The notes under the pieces are model-generated. The model searched no databases. It saw nothing but the letters and a program-made list of their open reading frames with translations, and was not told where the DNA came from. Made by a program: the position numbers and the translations under genes. Positions 24,948 through 35,002 of a stretch of DNA of 44,003 nucleotides are shown here, piece after piece. Every line of letters starts with the position of its first letter. The first letter of the stretch is position 1. Source of the stretch: an uncultured Clostridia bacterium (GTDB taxonomy: Bacteria > Bacillota > Clostridia > TANB77 > CAG-508); contig CANRGM010000002.1 of the NCBI GenBank assembly GCA_947630155.1, positions 1 to 44,003 of the forward strand, in the 5' to 3' direction.

Positions 24948-26699
24948 ATGAAACATGAAATTGATGAAAAACCAAAAGGAGTAGTGAAAAAAATAGGCGG
25001 TGTTTTATTAAAACTGATAGTAATAGCCGTTCTTTTAATAGGTGCAGTTTTTATACTTAGAATCGCTCCAAATTATATAAGAAATGAAATAACTGATAAA
25101 ACTAATCTAGTAATAAATTTTTCAAATGTCACAGGTAAAACTAAGCAGGAAGTTCTAATTGAAGATGATGTTATATATCTATCTTTTGATGATATTAAAA
25201 ATTATTATGATGATAATATATATTATGATGAAGAATATAATCAGATAGTAACTTCAACTGAAACAAAATTGGCTGTTTTAGGAATTGATGAAAACGAGAT
25301 ATTAGTAAATGGTGAAATTACTAGAATTGATAATAGTGCAAAAGTTGAAAATGATATTTTTTATATTCCTATCTCAGAAATGGAAGATATATATAATATA
25401 AAGGTTACAAAAGTAGAAAATAAAGTTATTATAGAATCTTTAGATAAAAAGCTAACAACTGCAATAGCAGATAAAAATCTTCATATTAGATATAAAGCAA
25501 CCGTATTTTCAAAATCTATAGAAAAAATTAATGAAGGAGATAAATTAGTAATAGCAGAAGTTGAAGAAAATACATTACCTGAAGGTTGGGTAAAAGTTCG
25601 TTCACAAAATGGAAATATAGGATATGTTGAAGAAAAGAAGTTAAGAGATATAAAGGTTGAAAGAGAAGAAGAAAAATATGAAAATCGAATTGATGGAAAG
25701 GTTAGTTTAGTATGGGAATATTTTTCAAAATATGCGACAGCACCAGACAATACAGGAGAAAAATATGATGGAGTTAATGTTGTTTCACCTTCATTCTTTA
25801 ATTTAGATTTAAAAGATACAGAAATAGAAAATGTTACTAAAATGGATGTGGTTTCACAGGCTAAACTTGTTGAAAATGTTGGAGATGAAGGAGTTGATTA
25901 TATTAATTGGGCAAAACATAATGGTTATAAAGTATGGCCTAAAGTTACAAATGATACATTGTCATCAACAATAGACGAGTTTTCAGTTATAATAAATGAT
26001 TATGAATTACGTGAAAGTATTATAAATGATATTTTAAATTATGTAAAAAGATATGATTTAGATGGAATTAATTTAGATTTTGAATATATGTATAAAGATG
26101 ATAGTGAAGCATTTTCAAGATTTGTTATAGAATTAGCACCACAATTACGAGACATAGGAGCATGTTTATCTGTTGATGTTACAGCACCTAATGGATCAGA
26201 TAATTGGTCATTATGTTATAATAGACATATAATTGGTGAAGTGGCAGATTATATTGTGTTTATGGGATATGATCAATATGGAACAAGTGCTTTTGGAACA
26301 ACATCTGGATATAATTGGGTAGAAAATAGCATAAATAATTTTTTAAATGGTGAAGATGTGCCAGCTGAAAAAATAATTTTAGGCTTACCTTTCTACACAA
26401 GACTTTGGAAAACAAAAAATGATGAGGTTGTTGGAAAGTCACAGGTTGTTGGCATAAAAAATATGGAGGATTCAATACCTGATAATGCATCAAAAGACTG
26501 GTTAGAAGATTTAAAACAATATTTTATTCAATATGAAGAAAATGGATATGTATATAAAATGTGGGTTGAGGATGAAGAGTCATTTTCTTTAAAATTAGAT
26601 TTAGTAGAAAAATATAATTTAGCTGGAGCCGCATATTGGAGAAAGGGTTTTGAATCAGATAAAATTTGGGAAATTGTAAAGCAAAAATTTGAAATGTAA
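24948..26699 (+). CDS. Membrane-anchored GH18 glycosidase with SH3 domain
   Basis: A 583-residue protein. The membrane anchor is at about 17-42 (LLKLIVIAVLLIGAVFILRIAP). Then come a copper-amine-oxidase-N-like beta domain (about 47-160), a bacterial SH3 (about 165-230, GWVKVRSQNGNIGYVEEKKL) and a C-terminal GH18 barrel. The barrel has the catalytic motif DGINLDFEYM (final E is the acid), VDVTAPNGSDNWSLCY, YIVFMGYDQYG and the closing AAYWRKGFESDKIW. This layout is like YaaH/YdhD/SleL-type spore or cell-wall glucosaminidases. The likely substrate is peptidoglycan or another GlcNAc polymer outside the membrane. AAGGGAGA precedes the ATG. Confidence 0.87.
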   Translation: MKHEIDEKPKGVVKKIGGVLLKLIVIAVLLIGAVFILRIAPNYIRNEITDKTNLVINFSNVTGKTKQEVLIEDDVIYLSFDDIKNYYDDNIYYDEEYNQIVTSTETKLAVLGIDENEILVNGEITRIDNSAKVENDIFYIPISEMEDIYNIKVTKVENKVIIESLDKKLTTAIADKNLHIRYKATVFSKSIEKINEGDKLVIAEVEENTLPEGWVKVRSQNGNIGYVEEKKLRDIKVEREEEKYENRIDGKVSLVWEYFSKYATAPDNTGEKYDGVNVVSPSFFNLDLKDTEIENVTKMDVVSQAKLVENVGDEGVDYINWAKHNGYKVWPKVTNDTLSSTIDEFSVIINDYELRESIINDILNYVKRYDLDGINLDFEYMYKDDSEAFSRFVIELAPQLRDIGACLSVDVTAPNGSDNWSLCYNRHIIGEVADYIVFMGYDQYGTSAFGTTSGYNWVENSINNFLNGEDVPAEKIILGLPFYTRLWKTKNDEVVGKSQVVGIKNMEDSIPDNASKDWLEDLKQYFIQYEENGYVYKMWVEDEESFSLKLDLVEKYNLAGAAYWRKGFESDKIWEIVKQKFEM

Positions 26700-26707
26700 T
26701 AAATAAT

Positions 26708-26753
26708 AAATCATCAGCATAATATATAAAAATATCTATTATGTTGGTGATTT
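26708..26753 (+). promoter_or_regulatory. Hairpin overlapping the ribosome binding site of the next gene
   Basis: AAATCATCAGCATAATA pairs along all 17 positions (two G-U pairs) with TATTATGTTGGTGATTT. The GGTGAT in the right arm is the likely ribosome site of ATG 26755. It probably terminates the GH18 transcript and would mask translation in read-through RNA. Confidence 0.65.
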
Positions 26754-26754
26754 T

Positions 26755-27669
26755 ATGTCATATAAAAATAATGTAAAAGTAGGTTATGTTAGAACTGATA
26801 GTAGAATTTATGAAATGCCTAGAGAGAAGTGTAAAAAGCTTTCTAAATATATATTCTTTAAAATCAAAGTAGAATTAATAGATAATGGAATAATTTTTTT
26901 AATTCCAAAATATAAAAAAAATAATAATAAAATTATGAAAAAATTAATCAAACAATTAAATTATTATATCAAATTATATGAAATTGATTATTTAGTTTTT
27001 GAAAAAGACTTGAAATTTTTAGAGAAAAATTTTAACAGTACTAATATATTAAATGGAAAATTCTTGATGAAGGATTCGTTGGTAGAGATTTTAGAGTATA
27101 TATTTGCTATAAAAAAAGAAAATATGAATTTAGAAAATATTTATATTTTTGTAAATAAATATTCAAAAAACAACATATATTTAATACAAAAACTTATTTC
27201 TAAATTTAGAACTGTAAATATAATTACAGAAAATCTAAGATATTATAAAAGATTGGAAAATTCATTATATGAAGATGGAATTTTAATTACAGTTTCAAAT
27301 AATAAGCGAAAGAGTGCTAGAAATGCAAAATATATTATAAATATAGATTTTGAGAAAGATGTTTTTGAAAAATATAATATTAACATGAATTCTACTATTA
27401 TCAATCTTACAGATGAATCGATTTTCTTTAAGAAATCTTTCAATGGTGTTCAAGTAAACAATTTTGAAGTGGTTATGGATGAAAATAATCAAATATTTGT
27501 TGAAGAATTTTATGGAGATATTAATAAAAAAATTTTTATAGAAAGTCTTGTATATTCTGGCAGACAATACTATGAAAAAGCTGAGAAATTATATAAACAG
27601 TATGGTTGTTATATATGTTCACTAATAGGTATAAGAGGTGCATTACAGAAATGTGAATTTTTAGTGTAA
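26755..27669 (+). CDS. Unknown protein upstream of greA
   Basis: A 304-residue protein not recognised. The N-terminus (VKVGYVRTDSRIYEMP) is followed by alternating beta/alpha segments (YLVFEKDLKFLEK, IYIFVNKYSKNNIYLIQKL, TVNIITENLRYYKRLE, ILITVSNNKRKSARNAKYIINIDF). These suggest a Rossmann-like region with a GDG/SNN-type loop. It is rich in Asn, Ile and Lys. There is no signal peptide or clear membrane segment. A strong SigA promoter separates it from greA. Its site for translation lies inside a hairpin. No function is assigned. Confidence 0.6.
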   Translation: MSYKNNVKVGYVRTDSRIYEMPREKCKKLSKYIFFKIKVELIDNGIIFLIPKYKKNNNKIMKKLIKQLNYYIKLYEIDYLVFEKDLKFLEKNFNSTNILNGKFLMKDSLVEILEYIFAIKKENMNLENIYIFVNKYSKNNIYLIQKLISKFRTVNIITENLRYYKRLENSLYEDGILITVSNNKRKSARNAKYIINIDFEKDVFEKYNINMNSTIINLTDESIFFKKSFNGVQVNNFEVVMDENNQIFVEEFYGDINKKIFIESLVYSGRQYYEKAEKLYKQYGCYICSLIGIRGALQKCEFLV

Positions 27670-27673
27670 AGTA

Positions 27674-27702
27674 TTGACAAAAAGTCAAAACTGATTTAAG
27701 AT
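27674..27702 (+). promoter_or_regulatory. SigA promoter of greA
   Basis: TTGACA, a 17-nt spacer and TAAGAT, 45 nt before the start. Confidence 0.75.
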
Positions 27703-27747
27703 ATGTAAGACACTTAAACAAGAAAATTACATAAAGGAGGAAAAAAT

Positions 27748-28224
27748 ATGGAGGAAAAAGAAGTAATATTAACACAAGAAGGATTTGAAAATCTAGAAAA
27801 AGAATTAGAATATTTAAAAACAGAAAAAAGGGCTGAAATAGCCGAAAGAATAAAAGTAGCTTTAGGATTTGGAGATTTATCTGAAAATTCAGAGTATGAT
27901 GAAGCTAAAAGTGCACAAGCTGCTAATGAAGATAAAATAGCAGAATTAGAAAATAAGATTAGATATGCTAAAATTATAAATGGATCTGAAATAGATACAA
28001 AAACTGTGCAAGTTGGAAATACTGTTAAGTTATGGGATGAAGAATTTGAGGAAGAAGTAGTATATACTATAGTTGGATCAACAGAAGCAGATTTATTACA
28101 AAATAGAATTTCAAATGAATCTCCTATAGGAAGTGCTTTACTTGGTGCTAAGAAAAATCAAATAGTAGAGGTTCAAGCACCTGTTGGAGTTACTAAGTAT
28201 AAAATATTATCAATTACAAAATAA
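27748..28224 (+). CDS. greA: Transcription elongation factor GreA
   Basis: Rescues backtracked RNA polymerase by stimulating transcript cleavage. The 158-residue protein has the N-terminal coiled coil (LTQEGFENLEKELEYLKTEKRAEIAERIKVALGFGDLSENSEYDEAKSAQ). The acidic tip DLSENSEYDEAK is intact. The C-terminal FKBP-like domain is also present (VGNTVKLWDEEFEEEVVYTIVGSTEAD...ISNESPIGSALLGAKKNQIVEVQAP). AAAGGAGG precedes the ATG. It is a single-gene unit with its own promoter and terminator. Confidence 0.97.
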   Translation: MEEKEVILTQEGFENLEKELEYLKTEKRAEIAERIKVALGFGDLSENSEYDEAKSAQAANEDKIAELENKIRYAKIINGSEIDTKTVQVGNTVKLWDEEFEEEVVYTIVGSTEADLLQNRISNESPIGSALLGAKKNQIVEVQAPVGVTKYKILSITK

Positions 28225-28226
28225 TG

Positions 28227-28255
28227 AGAAACGAAAATTTTCGTTTCTTTTTTTG
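28227..28255 (+). terminator. Terminator after greA
   Basis: AGAAACGAAAATTTTCGTTTCT is a perfect palindrome followed by a T run. Confidence 0.88.
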
Positions 28256-28268
28256 TAATATAAGATTA

Positions 28269-28297
28269 TTGACTTTTACAATGTTCTATGTGATAAT
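28269..28297 (+). promoter_or_regulatory. SigA promoter of lemA operon
   Basis: TTGACT, a 17-nt spacer and GATAAT. It places transcription start after the tracked ATG 28304, or nearly so, supporting the start at 28337. Confidence 0.7.
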
Positions 28298-28336
28298 TAA
28301 AATATGTTAATTTATAAAAATAAAGGAGGAAATATT

Positions 28337-28888
28337 ATGTGGATTGTTTATGTATTAATAGCAATTGTAGTAATAATTTTATTGTATGTTTTGGCAACAT
28401 ATAATGGTTTGGTAAAACTAAGAAATCGTGTAAATGAAGCTTTTTCAACAATGGATGTATATTTGAAAAAAAGATGGGATTTGATTCCTAATATTGTTGA
28501 AACAGTAAAAGGATATGCAAAACATGAAAAAGAAACATTAGAGGAGGTAATAGGCCTTAGAAATACTCCTTATGAAAAAATGAGTAATGAGGATAAAGTA
28601 GAATTAAATAATAAGTTATCACAAGGAATAAATAAATTAATTGCAATTTCAGAAGCCTATCCAGATTTAAAAGCAAATCAAAATTTTATAGACCTATCAA
28701 ATCAATTATCTAAGGTTGAAGAGGATATTGCTAACTCTAGAAAATTTTATAATGCAACAGTAAGAACTTTAAATGACAAAATACAAATTTTCCCAAATAA
28801 TATAATTTCAGGAATTATGGGATTTAAAGTTCAAACAATGTTTGAAGCTGATGAAAGTGAAAGAGAAAATGTTAATGTTAAATTTTAA
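28337..28888 (+). CDS. lemA: LemA family protein
   Basis: A 183-residue LemA protein. The N-terminal membrane helix (WIVYVLIAIVVIILLYVLATYN) is followed by the helical bundle with NGLVKLRNRVNEAFSTMDVYLKKRWDLIPNIVETVKGYAKHE and the conserved ENIANSRKFYNATVRTLND-like segment (EEDIANSRKFYNATVRTLNDKIQIFPNNII). Start moved to ATG 28337, which has AAAGGAGG, rather than the tracked 28304. It is followed 16 nt later by a DUF2207 gene, the usual partner. The pair is widespread, with a role at the membrane that is still unclear. Confidence 0.93.
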   Translation: MWIVYVLIAIVVIILLYVLATYNGLVKLRNRVNEAFSTMDVYLKKRWDLIPNIVETVKGYAKHEKETLEEVIGLRNTPYEKMSNEDKVELNNKLSQGINKLIAISEAYPDLKANQNFIDLSNQLSKVEEDIANSRKFYNATVRTLNDKIQIFPNNIISGIMGFKVQTMFEADESERENVNVKF

Positions 28889-28904
28889 TCATTGGGAGGA
28901 ATAC

Positions 28905-30917
28905 ATGAAACAAACAATAAGTAAAGTACTATTGTCTTTTATAATTATTCTATCAGTTTTTTGTATAAGTTGGACCAGTGTAGAAGCTACTAATAATATT
29001 AGTAGCTTAGATTATTATTTGAAAGATTCGGAATATAATAACATTAGCGAAACATCTGATACAACTCCAAGTCAAAACAGCCTATATAAAACAAATGATT
29101 ATGTGATAGATAGTTATGATATTGATATAAAAGTAAATGAAAATAATACTTATGATATAACAGAAACTATAGATGCCTATTTTAATGCAAGCAATAAACA
29201 TGGAATCTTTAGAAAAATTCCATTAAGAAATACTATTACAAGACTAGATGGTACAACAACGGAAAATAAGGCTAAAATTACTAATATAAGTGTTAATGAT
29301 AGTTATTCAATTTCAAGAGAAAATGATAATTATGTTATAAAAATAGGTTCAGCAGAAAAAACAATAAAAGGTAAGAAAAGATATATAATTAAATACAATT
29401 ATAATATTGGAAAAGATCCCTTAAAAGATATTGATGAATTGTATTACAATATTATAGGCGATAAATGGGATACTGTAATTGGTAATATAACTTTTAAAAT
29501 AACTATGCCAAAGGAATTTGATAGTGATAAATTAGGATTTTCATCAGGATATAGAGGTTCTATAGAGAATTCTGAAATTAATTACAATGTAGACGGAAAT
29601 ACTATTTCAGGTAGCTATAATGGAATTTTGTCACCATATCAAGCTTTAACTATAAGATTGGAATTACCAGAAGGGTATTTTGTTGGAGCAGGTTTTTTAA
29701 CAATGTCTGATTATATTATTTTTGCGATACCTGTAATATTTGTGTTTATATCACTGATTTTGTGGTATAAATATGGGAAAGAAGATGAAACTGTTGAAAC
29801 TGTAGAATTTTATCCGCCTAATGGATTAAATAGTTTAGAGGTGGGTTATATATATAAAGGTGAAGTTACCAATAAAGATGTAATATCATTATTGATTGAT
29901 TTAGCCAATAAAGGGTACATAAAGATTGAGGAATATAAAGAAGATGAGGGAAGTAAAGTATTAAGTAGCAAAAATAAAGGCTTTAAAGTTATTAAATTAA
30001 AAGAATATGATGGTAATAATGAAATAGAAAAAAAATTTATTAATGGTTTATTCAAAAAATTTGCTGGTGTAGGTGAAGAAGTAACAAGTGATGCTTTGAA
30101 TTATAAATTTTATAGTACAATTGATGAAATAAAATCAAAATTTAAAAATAAAAAAGAAGATAAAATATTTAGCTATAACACTAAACAAAAAATAATTATA
30201 AATATTATGATAATTATAACGATATTATTAATTACAATAAAACCATTAATAGAATATTCATTTCCAGAAATGATAATTCCAGCATTAGTGTTTCCAGGTA
30301 TTGCACTTTTAACTATAAATGAACTCGTGTTTAATAACAAAAATTCTTATGAAAAGGTATTTGGAATTATATGGGCATTTATGTTTGGAGGAATACCATG
30401 GAGTATTATGGTACTACCGGCTCTTTTATCTGAACCTTTTTATCTTGTAGGCTATTTAATAGGTATTGCATGTATTATTATGATGATGAGATGTAAAAAA
30501 TATCTGAATAAAAGAACACCATATGGTAATGAGTTATATGGAAAAATAAAAGGTTTTAAAACATTTTTAGAGACAGTGGAAAAGGAAAGACTAGAACTTA
30601 TGGTAGAAAAAGATCCAACATATTTTTATAATATTCTTCCATATACATATGTTCTAGGTATTTCTGATAAATGGATAAGTAAGTTTGAAACAATAGCATT
30701 ACAGCCACCTAGTTGGTATGATAGTACTAATGCTTTTGATGTTATTACCTTTGCTACATTTGTTACAGGAACAATGAGTACAGCTAACAGGGTAATGACA
30801 TCTACGCCACGTAGCAGTTATGGTGGAGGATATTCAGGAGGATTTTCAGGAGGTGGTTCTTCTGGAGGAGGATTCTCAGGAGGCGGCTCTGGCGGAGGCG
30901 GAGGCGGTTCTTGGTAG
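28905..30917 (+). CDS. DUF2207 membrane protein with Gly-rich tail
   Basis: A 670-residue protein. Signal peptide (MKQTISKVLLSFIIILSVFCISW..SVEA), an extracellular DUF2207 beta domain (about 70-260, SYDIDIKVNENNTYDITETIDAYFN...HGIFRKIPLR), a membrane helix (IIFAIPVIFVFISLILWYKYGK), a cytoplasmic stretch, and further helices around 430-530. The tail is low-complexity GGGYSGGFSGGGSSGGGFSGGG ending GGGGGGSW, typical of the LemA-linked DUF2207 family. ATG 28905 follows GGGAGGA; the tracked start at 28842 overlaps lemA and is rejected. Confidence 0.9.
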   Translation: MKQTISKVLLSFIIILSVFCISWTSVEATNNISSLDYYLKDSEYNNISETSDTTPSQNSLYKTNDYVIDSYDIDIKVNENNTYDITETIDAYFNASNKHGIFRKIPLRNTITRLDGTTTENKAKITNISVNDSYSISRENDNYVIKIGSAEKTIKGKKRYIIKYNYNIGKDPLKDIDELYYNIIGDKWDTVIGNITFKITMPKEFDSDKLGFSSGYRGSIENSEINYNVDGNTISGSYNGILSPYQALTIRLELPEGYFVGAGFLTMSDYIIFAIPVIFVFISLILWYKYGKEDETVETVEFYPPNGLNSLEVGYIYKGEVTNKDVISLLIDLANKGYIKIEEYKEDEGSKVLSSKNKGFKVIKLKEYDGNNEIEKKFINGLFKKFAGVGEEVTSDALNYKFYSTIDEIKSKFKNKKEDKIFSYNTKQKIIINIMIIITILLITIKPLIEYSFPEMIIPALVFPGIALLTINELVFNNKNSYEKVFGIIWAFMFGGIPWSIMVLPALLSEPFYLVGYLIGIACIIMMMRCKKYLNKRTPYGNELYGKIKGFKTFLETVEKERLELMVEKDPTYFYNILPYTYVLGISDKWISKFETIALQPPSWYDSTNAFDVITFATFVTGTMSTANRVMTSTPRSSYGGGYSGGFSGGGSSGGGFSGGGSGGGGGGSW

Positions 30918-30980
30918 AATTAAACTTCGTAAAGATGAACTTTTCATGAATTTAAGCCAAAGAATTTATTTTTTTAAATC

Positions 30981-31020
30981 AATAATTCGAAGAAATAAAA
31001 GTTTATTTCTTCGAATTATT
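30981..31020. terminator. Bidirectional terminator, DUF2207/deoD
   Basis: AATAATTCGAAGAAATAAA pairs perfectly over 19 bp with TTTATTTCTTCGAATTATT around a 2-nt centre, between convergent genes. Confidence 0.88.
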
Positions 31021-31035
31021 TTGATTATAAAAAAA

Positions 31036-31755
31036 TCAGATTTTTAAAGATGTTTCTAAAGCAAGAAGAATCATATCATTTAGAGACTTTTCTCTATCTT
31101 CAGAAGAAATTTGTTGCTTTTTGTAGTGAGAGTCAACTACTGTTAGTAGGCAAGCTGCCTTTTTATTTAAGTATTTTGCTGTGTAGAATAAAGCAAAAGA
31201 TTCCATTTCAGCAGCTTTTAAATTAAAATCTTTAGGTAATCTGTCAAGTAAAATATTTAAATTTTCAACATAATAATCAAAACATTCTCCACAAAGTACA
31301 TTTGCAGGAATGCAATTTATATTTTTTTCATTTGAAGTTTCTTTTATAAGTGAATTTAAATGTTCATCAGCTTCAATTAAATGACAATCTGCATTATTTA
31401 ATGCTTTAGAAAAATTGCCTTCAGTGTAACTTTTTTCAACTAAAATAGTATCAAAAATATTTAATGATTCATCATATGCTCCACAAGAACCTATACGAAT
31501 TATAGTATCTACATCATAGAATTTATATAATTCATAACAATAAATTCCCATACTAGGCATTCCCATACCAGATGAGAAAATTGTTATTTCCTTTCCTTTA
31601 TATGTTCCGGTATAAGCTAACATATTTCTAACTGAATTGACTAATCTAGGATTGTCTAAAAAATTTTCTGCAATATATTTTGCACGTAATGGATCTCCAG
31701 GACATAAAACTATTTTTGCAATATCATCCTTTTGAGAACTAATATGTGGTGTCAT
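31036..31755 (-). CDS. deoD: Purine nucleoside phosphorylase DeoD-type
   Basis: Phosphorolysis of purine (deoxy)nucleosides to base and (deoxy)ribose-1-phosphate for salvage. The 239-residue protein has MTPHISSQKDDIAKIVLCPGDPLRAKYIAENFL, FSSGMGMPSMGIYCYELYKFYDVDTIIRIGSCGAY (phosphate and nucleoside site) and AAEMESFALFYTAKYLNKKAACLLTVVDS. The last segment carries the MESF purine-binding stretch of trimeric/hexameric PNPs. The usual S-D-x base-recognition step is VDSH here. GGGAGGAA precedes the ATG. Divergent from the next plus-strand gene. Confidence 0.93.
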   Translation of the reverse strand: MTPHISSQKDDIAKIVLCPGDPLRAKYIAENFLDNPRLVNSVRNMLAYTGTYKGKEITIFSSGMGMPSMGIYCYELYKFYDVDTIIRIGSCGAYDESLNIFDTILVEKSYTEGNFSKALNNADCHLIEADEHLNSLIKETSNEKNINCIPANVLCGECFDYYVENLNILLDRLPKDFNLKAAEMESFALFYTAKYLNKKAACLLTVVDSHYKKQQISSEDREKSLNDMILLALETSLKI

Positions 31756-31898
31756 AATAAATTCCTCCCTTACATTTTTAGAATTACTATAGTATATCTT
31801 AAATTTGATATTTTACTATAATATAAAATTAATTTATAAATAGTTGAGTTATTTTAAGTATATACTACTTACTGGTTTTGGTCAATGAGAAAATTTTA

Positions 31899-31927
31899 TT
31901 GACTTTACTGACACAATATGTGATAAT
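31899..31927 (+). promoter_or_regulatory. SigA promoter of the DUF3592-like gene
   Basis: TTGACT, a 17-nt spacer and GATAAT, about 70 nt before the start. Confidence 0.65.
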
Positions 31928-31996
31928 TAATTCATAGAAAAACTGTTAATAATGATTTAAGTTTATTATATAATATTTAAGTAAAGGAGCAAAAAA

Positions 31997-32635
31997 ATGG
32001 CTATATTTTGTATTTTAGTTGGATTTATTATTTTAGGAATATCATTATATATTATAATAAAAACTAAACAATTAAATAAAAAAGGAGTTAAAATTATAGC
32101 GACTGTTGTAAATTGCGAAAAAATAGAAAAAAAACTTAATGATAAAACAGTAGAACTTGGATACAATACTACTTTTAGTTTAGAATATAAAGGAGATATT
32201 TATGAAGAAACTCTAAAAACATCTAAATCATATGAAGTAGGAAGTAATCATAAAGGAACATATATTCATAATGGAAAACAAGGAAATTTGTATTTAGAGA
32301 AAGAAGGAATTTTTAATGGGAGCATACAAAGCGGGCTCCTTGTGCTTTATTTATCAGGAATTCCTTTCTTATTAGCACTAATTTTTGCAGCTCCTGTTAA
32401 TCAAGAAATATCATTTGCTATTTTATTCATATATATTTTGGCATTTGTAATAGGCATTAGTCTAGCACCTAATACTTTTTCAAGGTTTAAATATGATGAT
32501 CCTCAAAGTGCCAAAGGAGTTAGTTTAAAGGAATTTTTTAAGATAATAGAAAAACCTAACAAAGATGATGAAAATATAGATAAGAACGAATTAGATAGTG
32601 ATCCTATTAAAAATAATAATAAGGATGAACAATAA
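31997..32635 (+). CDS. Membrane protein, DUF3592-like
   Basis: This 212-residue protein has a membrane helix at 2-22 (IFCILVGFIILGISLYIII). A beta domain follows (KKGVKIIATVVNCEKIEKKLNDKTVELGYNTTFSLEYKGDIYEETLKTSKSYEVGSNHKGTYIHNGKQGNLYL) that recalls DUF3592-type proteins. Two more helices at about 112-155 are followed by a charged tail. Function is unknown. AAAGGAG precedes the ATG. It stands alone between its own promoter and the pyrG promoter. Confidence 0.6.
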   Translation: MAIFCILVGFIILGISLYIIIKTKQLNKKGVKIIATVVNCEKIEKKLNDKTVELGYNTTFSLEYKGDIYEETLKTSKSYEVGSNHKGTYIHNGKQGNLYLEKEGIFNGSIQSGLLVLYLSGIPFLLALIFAAPVNQEISFAILFIYILAFVIGISLAPNTFSRFKYDDPQSAKGVSLKEFFKIIEKPNKDDENIDKNELDSDPIKNNNKDEQ

Positions 32636-32664
32636 CATTTTATTTATAAATTTAACTAAAACTA

Positions 32665-32693
32665 TTGAAAAATAAAAAAATACATGCTAGAAT
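32665..32693 (+). promoter_or_regulatory. SigA promoter of pyrG
   Basis: TTGAAA, a 17-nt spacer and TAGAAT. It predicts transcription start at about 32699-32701, i.e. at the first base of the attenuator hairpin. Confidence 0.6.
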
Positions 32694-32700
32694 AATTTTA

Positions 32701-32749
32701 GATTTAAAAAAAACCGCGTTTTTTGTGGAAATTTTTTAAATCTTTTTTT
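32701..32749 (+). terminator. pyrG leader attenuator beginning at the predicted +1
   Basis: GATTTAAAAAA pairs with TTTTTTAAATC, with CCGC and GTGG pairing inside, and is followed by seven T residues. It lies about 64 nt before the pyrG ATG and downstream of the pyrG promoter, so it must be bypassed for expression. The first C residues in the predicted transcript follow an A8 run. Bacillus pyrG is controlled by CTP-sensitive reiterative transcription at its 5' end, so an analogous control is a reasonable guess. The exact mechanism is not shown. Confidence 0.65.
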
Positions 32750-32767
32750 ATTTTCAAAATATCATAA

Positions 32768-34417
<1,650 letters not shown>

Positions 34418-34439
34418 TCTTGTAAAAGGTTGTAATTAC

Positions 34440-34468
34440 TTGACAAAAGCTATGTTCATTGATAATAT
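34440..34468 (+). promoter_or_regulatory. SigA promoter of the yqeG operon
   Basis: TTGACA, a 17-nt spacer and TAATAT, just before the YqeG start. Confidence 0.7.
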
Positions 34469-34494
34469 AATGGTGAAATGCAAGGGGGAATATA

Positions 34495-35001
34495 ATGCTA
34501 ATTTATCCAGATTTTTATTTTGATAATGTTAGAGATGTGAAATTAGACTTTCTAAGAAAGCATAATATAAAAGGTCTTATTTTAGATGTTGATAATACAT
34601 TAATTGATTTCTATAAAAAGTTTGAAGAGGGTACTGAACAATGGGTACAAGAATTAAAAAACGCTGGAATAAAATTTTGTATAGTTTCTAATACTAATAA
34701 AATTGAAAAGGTTAAATATGTTGCAGAAAGTTTAGATATTCCATATTTTTATTTTTCAAAAAAACCATCAAAAAAGGGATTTATGAAAGCAAAAGAAGAA
34801 ATGGGATTGAATGTAGAAAATATTGCAGCAATAGGTGATCAAATAATGACTGATGTTATAGGGGCTAACAGATGTAAAATGTTATCAATATTGGTAAAGC
34901 CAATATCAGAGCAGGATATTTTTATTACCAAAATCAAAAGACCATTAGAAAACAAAATTATTAAAAGATATTTGAAAAAAATGAAGAAAGAGAAGGTATA
35001 A
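34495..35001 (+). CDS. yqeG: YqeG-family HAD phosphatase
   Basis: A 168-residue HAD-superfamily phosphatase (subfamily IIIA, YqeG). Motif I is LILDVDNTLIDF (DxDxT), motif II is FCIVSNTNK, and motif III/IV is AAIGDQIMTDVIGANRCKMLSILVKPI. The starting PDFYFDNVRDV is typical. Substrate unknown. The next gene begins 1 nt after its stop, so the two are translationally close. AAGGGGGA precedes the ATG. Confidence 0.9.
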   Translation: MLIYPDFYFDNVRDVKLDFLRKHNIKGLILDVDNTLIDFYKKFEEGTEQWVQELKNAGIKFCIVSNTNKIEKVKYVAESLDIPYFYFSKKPSKKGFMKAKEEMGLNVENIAAIGDQIMTDVIGANRCKMLSILVKPISEQDIFITKIKRPLENKIIKRYLKKMKKEKV

Positions 35002-35002
35002 A

